Shown: piece by piece, positions 6,874 to 9,951 of the stretch
How the letters are laid out: the number at the start of each line of letters is the position of its first letter
How positions within the stretch are numbered: the first letter of the stretch is position 1
DNA from: Chitinophagaceae bacterium
GTDB lineage: Bacteria; Bacteroidota; Bacteroidia; Chitinophagales; Chitinophagaceae
Length of the DNA: 9,951 nt
Direction of reading: 5' to 3'
NCBI GenBank assembly: GCA_025963615.1
Contig: JAOQAL010000093.1
Span: 1-9,951 of the forward strand
Translations under genes and position numbers: made by a program
Notes under the pieces: generated by a model
Told to the model about the DNA's origin: nothing
Database searches by the model: none
The model's input: the letters and a program-made list of their open reading frames with translations, nothing else

Positions 6874-8091
6874 ATGCCAGGATTTGAGTTATGGAGCGAC
6901 GAAGAACGCAAAGAAGTGAATGACGTACTGGAAACAGGCGTTCTGATGCGCTATGGTTTTGATGGCCCCCGCAAAGGAATCTGGAAATCAAAACAATTAG
7001 AAGAAGAAATCTGCAAACGTTTTGGCACCCGGTATGCCCAATTAACGTCAAGCGGCACTTCCGCATTAACTACAGTGATGAACGCACTGGGTATTGGATA
7101 TGGTGATGAAATCATTATGCCTTGTTTCACTTTTGTGGCAAGTTTTGAATGTGTGTTGCGGGTGGGTGCCATCCCGGTATTGGTTGATGTGGATGAATCC
7201 CTGACTTTGAATCCCGAAGCTGTCCGTAAAGCCATTACTTCTAAGACAAAATGCGTTATGCCTGTGCATATGTGCGGAAGCATGGCCGACCTGGATGCAT
7301 TAACGGCCATTTGTAAAGAACATAATTTAATATTGCTGGAAGATGCCTGCCAGAGTATTGGCGCCAGCTATAAAGGGAAACCGTTAGGAAGCATTGGTGA
7401 GGCCGGAGCTTTTTCATTTGATTTTGTAAAAACCATGACCTGCGGGGAAGGCGGTGCGATAATTACAAACCGGGCGGATATTTATGAGAAATGCGATAGC
7501 TATAGTGATCATGGCCATGATCACAAAGGGGTGGATCGGGGTGCTGACCTGCATCCTTTTATTGGTTATAATTACCGGATTTCCGAACTCCATGCCGCAG
7601 TGGGTCTTGCGCAAATAAAAAAAGTTGATAAAGTTTTATCCATACAGAGGAAAACCCATCAGCAGTTAAAGGATATTTTATCGCGGGTACCGGAAGTTTC
7701 CTTTAGAATAATTCCCGATCCATCAGGCGATAGTTGCACTTTTTTAAGTTGGTTTTTACCAACAGAGGAAATAACCAGGGCCGTGATCGGTGAACTTAAA
7801 GCTCAAAATATCCTGGCAGGCAACTTCTATTGGTTTGATAATAACTGGCATTATATCCGCAAATGGGACCACCTGAAACATTCAGCTACACTCAGCGCGT
7901 TACATCCTGAATTAAAAGCGGCCGTCTTACATCATGCCAATAAAAATTTCGCAGCGAGTGATGCTGTTATGAGTCGCTGCATCTCAACGGCTATTGGTTT
8001 ACTATGGACAGAAGAGCAGGTTAAAGAAAAAGGAGAGAAGATGGTGGGTATTATAAAAAAGGTGCTACAGCAGCAGGGGGTGAATGCTTAG
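6874..8091 (+). CDS. KdnA-like PLP aminotransferase (DegT/DnrJ/EryC1/StrS family)
   Basis: A 405-residue fold-type I, PLP-dependent sugar aminotransferase. SSGTSAL (59-65) binds the PLP phosphate, LLEDACQSIG (154-163) has the Asp157 and Gln160 that contact the ring, and SFDFVKTMTCGEGGAI (181-196) carries Lys186, which forms the Schiff base. Beyond the general family it matches what I remember of KdnA (8-amino-3,8-dideoxy-Kdo transaminase, Shewanella): MPGFE start, VHMCGSMADLDA (131-142), SDHGHDHKG (211-219), RGADLHPFIGYNYRISE (222-238), PEVSFRIIPDPSGDS and FYWFDNNWHY. KdnA aminates C8 of Kdo after KdnB oxidises it, giving Kdo8N for lipopolysaccharide. KdnB is not seen here, so the exact substrate is an inference; another sugar aldehyde or ketone is possible. 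ATG at 6874 fits KdnA's N-terminus, and no ribosome binding site is visible. Confidence 0.88.
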   Translation: MPGFELWSDEERKEVNDVLETGVLMRYGFDGPRKGIWKSKQLEEEICKRFGTRYAQLTSSGTSALTTVMNALGIGYGDEIIMPCFTFVASFECVLRVGAIPVLVDVDESLTLNPEAVRKAITSKTKCVMPVHMCGSMADLDALTAICKEHNLILLEDACQSIGASYKGKPLGSIGEAGAFSFDFVKTMTCGEGGAIITNRADIYEKCDSYSDHGHDHKGVDRGADLHPFIGYNYRISELHAAVGLAQIKKVDKVLSIQRKTHQQLKDILSRVPEVSFRIIPDPSGDSCTFLSWFLPTEEITRAVIGELKAQNILAGNFYWFDNNWHYIRKWDHLKHSATLSALHPELKAAVLHHANKNFAASDAVMSRCISTAIGLLWTEEQVKEKGEKMVGIIKKVLQQQGVNA

Positions 8092-8163
8092 GAGTGTTGG
8101 TTCAATTGTTAAATGGCTGATTGGGGATTAAGGACGGGCTTTATGTTTGGTTAATTGGATAAA

Positions 8164-8195
8164 TTTCACGCTAAAGCGCTAAGATATAAAGCGTC
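8164..8195. repeat. short degenerate repeat of CGCTAAAG-like units
   Basis: The spacer after the KdnA-like gene contains TTTCACGCTAAAGCGCTAAG followed by ATATAAAGCGTC, i.e. degenerate tandem units CGCTAAAG, CGCTAAGA, TATAAAG, CGTC. It resembles the short intergenic element of the form TTTCACGCAAAGGCGCAAAG that I recall from many bacterial genomes, here in decayed form. The ends ACGCT (8168-8172) and AGCGT (8190-8194) can pair. Function is unknown. Confidence 0.35.
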
Positions 8196-8254
8196 AATAT
8201 CTGCCATCCTGGAAGGCTTTCCGGTTTCCACAGGGACTATGAACCACAAACCCA

Positions 8255-8272
8255 ACCTGATACTTATCGGGT
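8255..8272. terminator. hairpin between convergent genes, possible weak terminator
   Basis: ACCTGAT-ACTT-ATCGGGT forms a 7-bp stem (one T·G pair in this strand's RNA) with a 4-nt loop, 5 nt past the stop of the minus-strand small gene and 163 nt past the KdnA-like stop. Neither side has a proper T-run. A second small hairpin, CTGGAA-GGCT-TTCCGG, lies at 8209-8224. Together with the repeat at 8164-8195 these are the only structures seen in the 186-bp convergent spacer. Confidence 0.28.
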
Positions 8273-8277
8273 ATAAA

Positions 8278-8586
8278 CTAATTTCTTCCCGGTTTCAGGG
8301 CATTTGGCTTTTGTTCAAGATAATTGGTATATTCAAGGGAACCCAGCCTTAAACGGAAAGGAATTGAAGTACTCTTTTCAATTTGTAACTCTTTTCTGCA
8401 AAAAAAAGTCAGGTGCTTACTATAAAAATCTGATTGAATAATATTCAACCGGATCAAATCAGTTTTACTAAAAACCGGGTGAACAAAGAAAGACCGGGGC
8501 ATCAGGCTGTCTTTCCCCTGCGAAAAAATTTTTCCATGGAAGATTAACAGAAACACAACAAGAAAACAATAGAGACGTTGCTGCAT
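8278..8586 (-). CDS. small exported protein of unknown function
   Basis: I do not recognise a characterised family. The reading frame is open from 8733, but its first 49 codons overlap the rpoN start and look non-coding. Starting at the ATG at 8584-8586 gives 102 residues beginning with a clear signal peptide (MQQRLYCFLVVFLLIFHGKIFSQ, positions 1-23, hydrophobic core 7-17, likely cut near IFSQ). The mature part of about 80 residues is basic and contains FFCRKELQIEKSTSIPFRLR (positions 61-80), followed by LGSLEYTNYLEQKPN (81-95). The final RLRLGSLEYTNYLE pattern seems familiar from small hypothetical proteins of Chitinophagaceae, which supports a real gene, but that is memory and not a search. 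It has one Cys (Cys63) in the mature part and no lipobox. It is divergent from rpoN across 98 bp and convergent with the KdnA-like gene. Confidence 0.72.
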   Translation of the reverse strand: MQQRLYCFLVVFLLIFHGKIFSQGKDSLMPRSFFVHPVFSKTDLIRLNIIQSDFYSKHLTFFCRKELQIEKSTSIPFRLRLGSLEYTNYLEQKPNALKPGRN

Positions 8587-8603
8587 CCGTATTCTATTTG
8601 TTT

Positions 8604-8613
8604 GTAAATTTAC
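8604..8613. promoter_or_regulatory. palindrome in the divergent spacer, possible -7 element
   Basis: GTAAATTTAC is a perfect 10-bp palindrome in the 98-bp spacer between the small exported gene and rpoN. It contains TAAATTTA, one base off the TAnnTTTG -7 consensus on both strands. For the minus-strand gene it is 18 bp before the ATG. A chance AT-rich palindrome cannot be excluded. Confidence 0.22.
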
Positions 8614-8684
8614 GGCCTGATTTTTGATGTTTGCCGGAATTTTTTTAGAAATCGTCACCATATTTATAAAACAGGCAGGAGTTA

Positions 8685-9951
8685 ATGGCTTTAAGTCAAT
8701 CTTTACAACAGAAATTATTACAAAAGCTTTCACCTCAGCAGATTCAGCTTATGAAACTGCTGCAGGTTCCTACAGCAAATCTGGAAATACGAATTAAGGA
8801 GGAGCTGGAAGAAAATCCTGCTTTGGAGCTGGAAGATGCCAATAGCGAAGAATTCGAAGAGGGCAAAGACGAATTTACCGAAAATGGTGAGGAAGAATAT
8901 GAAGATGCGGATGGAAGCACGGAAGAGTATGAAAATATCGATATCAGCGATTATGTAAAAGAAGGTGACGATGATATCGCGGATTATAAACTACGGGATG
9001 AAAATTACGGCGATGATGATGAGGATAGAAGAACAGTGCCTATTAAAACCCATGCAAGTTTCTATGATCTGCTGGCCGATCAGTTAAGGCTTTTAAAGTT
9101 AGACGAAAGAGAATATAAAATCGCCGAGCAGATAGTAGGCAGTATCGATGAAGATGGCTACCTGCGCCGCGAAACATCCGCTATTGTTGATGATCTTGCC
9201 TTTCGCCAGAATATTATGGCTACTGAAGAAGAAGTAGAGGCCCTGATTGCAAGAATTCAACGTTTTGATCCGCCCGGAGTAGGTGCCAGGGACTTACAGG
9301 AATGTCTGTTACTGCAATTGCAGCGGCAAAAAGAAGAAGGAAGAGATGTGACGACCGCCATTATAGCCATAAAAAAATATTTCGACGAGTTTACCAAAAA
9401 GCATTACGAAAAAATACAGCGGGGACTTGACATTGATGATGAACAATTAAAGGAAGTCATGCAGCAGATTGTCCGGCTGAGCCCGAAGCCCGGTGGTAAT
9501 ATCGGAGAAATGAACAAGGCAGAAAGCTATGTTGTGCCGGATTTTTTCATTTTTAACAATGCCGGCAAACTGGAATTGACTCTCAATTCAAGAAACGCTC
9601 CTGAACTACGGATCAGCGAAGGTTACAGGGATATGCTGAAAGAATATGACCGGGGTACAAAAAAAGACAAACGACAAAAGGAAGCTGTATTATTTATAAA
9701 ACAGAAAATTGATTCCGCTAAATGGTTTATTGATGCTATCAAACAACGTCAGCATACATTGCTCAGCACCATGACGGCTATCATGAACCATCAGCATGAA
9801 TTTTTTCTTACCGGTGATGAAACAACGTTGCGGCCGATGATCCTGAAAGACATTGCAGAAAGAACAAATCTTGATATATCCACCGTATCCAGGGTGGCTA
9901 ATAGTAAATTCGTTCAGACTGAGTTTGGAACGTATAGGCTCAAATTTTTCT
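8685..9951 (+). CDS. rpoN: RNA polymerase sigma-54 factor, 3' end cut by window edge
   Basis: Alternative sigma factor that recognises -24/-12 promoters and needs AAA+ activator proteins to open DNA. The 422 codons seen cover region I, the Gln- and Leu-rich activator-contact segment (residues 1-48, with LQQKLLQKLSPQQIQLMKLL at 7-26 and EELEENPALE at 39-48). Region II is very acidic: about half of residues 48-114 are Asp or Glu. The core-binding domain includes LADQLRLL (130-137), IDEDGYL (154-160) and FDPPGVGARDLQECLL (194-209). The DNA-binding part includes SAKWFIDAIKQRQHTLL (344-360) and the helix-turn-helix around LKDIAERTNLDISTVSRV (387-404). The RpoN box lies past the window end. ATG at 8685 gives the normal N-terminus; AGGAG lies 3 nt before it, a rather short spacing. 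Confidence 0.96.
   Translation, partial: MALSQSLQQKLLQKLSPQQIQLMKLLQVPTANLEIRIKEELEENPALELEDANSEEFEEGKDEFTENGEEEYEDADGSTEEYENIDISDYVKEGDDDIADYKLRDENYGDDDEDRRTVPIKTHASFYDLLADQLRLLKLDEREYKIAEQIVGSIDEDGYLRRETSAIVDDLAFRQNIMATEEEVEALIARIQRFDPPGVGARDLQECLLLQLQRQKEEGRDVTTAIIAIKKYFDEFTKKHYEKIQRGLDIDDEQLKEVMQQIVRLSPKPGGNIGEMNKAESYVVPDFFIFNNAGKLELTLNSRNAPELRISEGYRDMLKEYDRGTKKDKRQKEAVLFIKQKIDSAKWFIDAIKQRQHTLLSTMTAIMNHQHEFFLTGDETTLRPMILKDIAERTNLDISTVSRVANSKFVQTEFGTYRLKFF

Noticed and set aside
6951..7310. Open frame of 119 codons on the minus strand
   Set aside because: Antisense to the PLP-binding part of the KdnA-like gene; no motifs.
8155..8352. 65-codon frame in the convergent spacer, plus strand
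   Set aside because: Runs through the short repeat and into the small exported gene on the other strand; no start signal or recognisable domain.
8587..8733. Extended N-terminus of the small exported protein
   Set aside because: It would cross into the start of rpoN and bury the signal peptide at residue 50; the internal ATG at 8584-8586 is far more plausible.

Overview
The window looks like a chromosomal stretch of a Bacteroidota bacterium, probably close to Chitinophagaceae. This is inferred from protein style, moderately AT-rich DNA, mostly absent Shine-Dalgarno sequences and a TAnnTTTG-type -7 element (TACCTTTG at 6822-6829). No phage, transposon, CRISPR, tRNA or rRNA was seen. It holds eleven genes: nine complete, plus one cut by each window edge.

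Region 1 (1-3206, minus strand) is a compact operon in transcription order pxpB-pxpC-pxpA-transporter. PxpA, PxpB and PxpC together form the prokaryotic ATP-dependent 5-oxoprolinase, which opens 5-oxoproline (pyroglutamate) to L-glutamate. The fourth gene is a membrane protein of the NRAMP fold. It lacks the residues that bind metal in true NRAMP transporters, so it may import something tied to 5-oxoproline use rather than Mn or Fe. Genes overlap or abut throughout (20-nt overlap, 3-nt gap, 20-nt overlap).

Region 2 (3250-5529, plus strand) holds a radical SAM/SPASM protein of unknown substrate, diverging from pxpB across 43 bp, then a DinB-like putative metalloenzyme and a MarR-family regulator. 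A 13-bp perfect palindrome (4994-5006) upstream of marR is the best operator candidate.

Region 3 (5583-8091, plus strand) holds an exported glycosyl-hydrolase-like GHL10 protein (relative of E. coli DigH/YddW), probably acting on peptidoglycan glycans. It is followed by a PLP-dependent DegT/DnrJ/EryC1/StrS aminotransferase that strongly resembles KdnA, the transaminase making 8-amino-Kdo for lipopolysaccharide. KdnB, its usual partner, is not in the window.

Region 4 (8092-9951) holds a 186-bp convergent spacer with a degenerate short repeat and a weak hairpin. Then comes a small exported protein of unknown function on the minus strand (8278-8586). Divergent from it is rpoN (sigma-54), which runs off the right edge.

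Nothing here is clearly a new multi-gene system. The best leads are the NRAMP-like protein without metal ligands in the pxp operon, the KdnA-like enzyme without visible KdnB, and the orphan radical SAM/SPASM protein.
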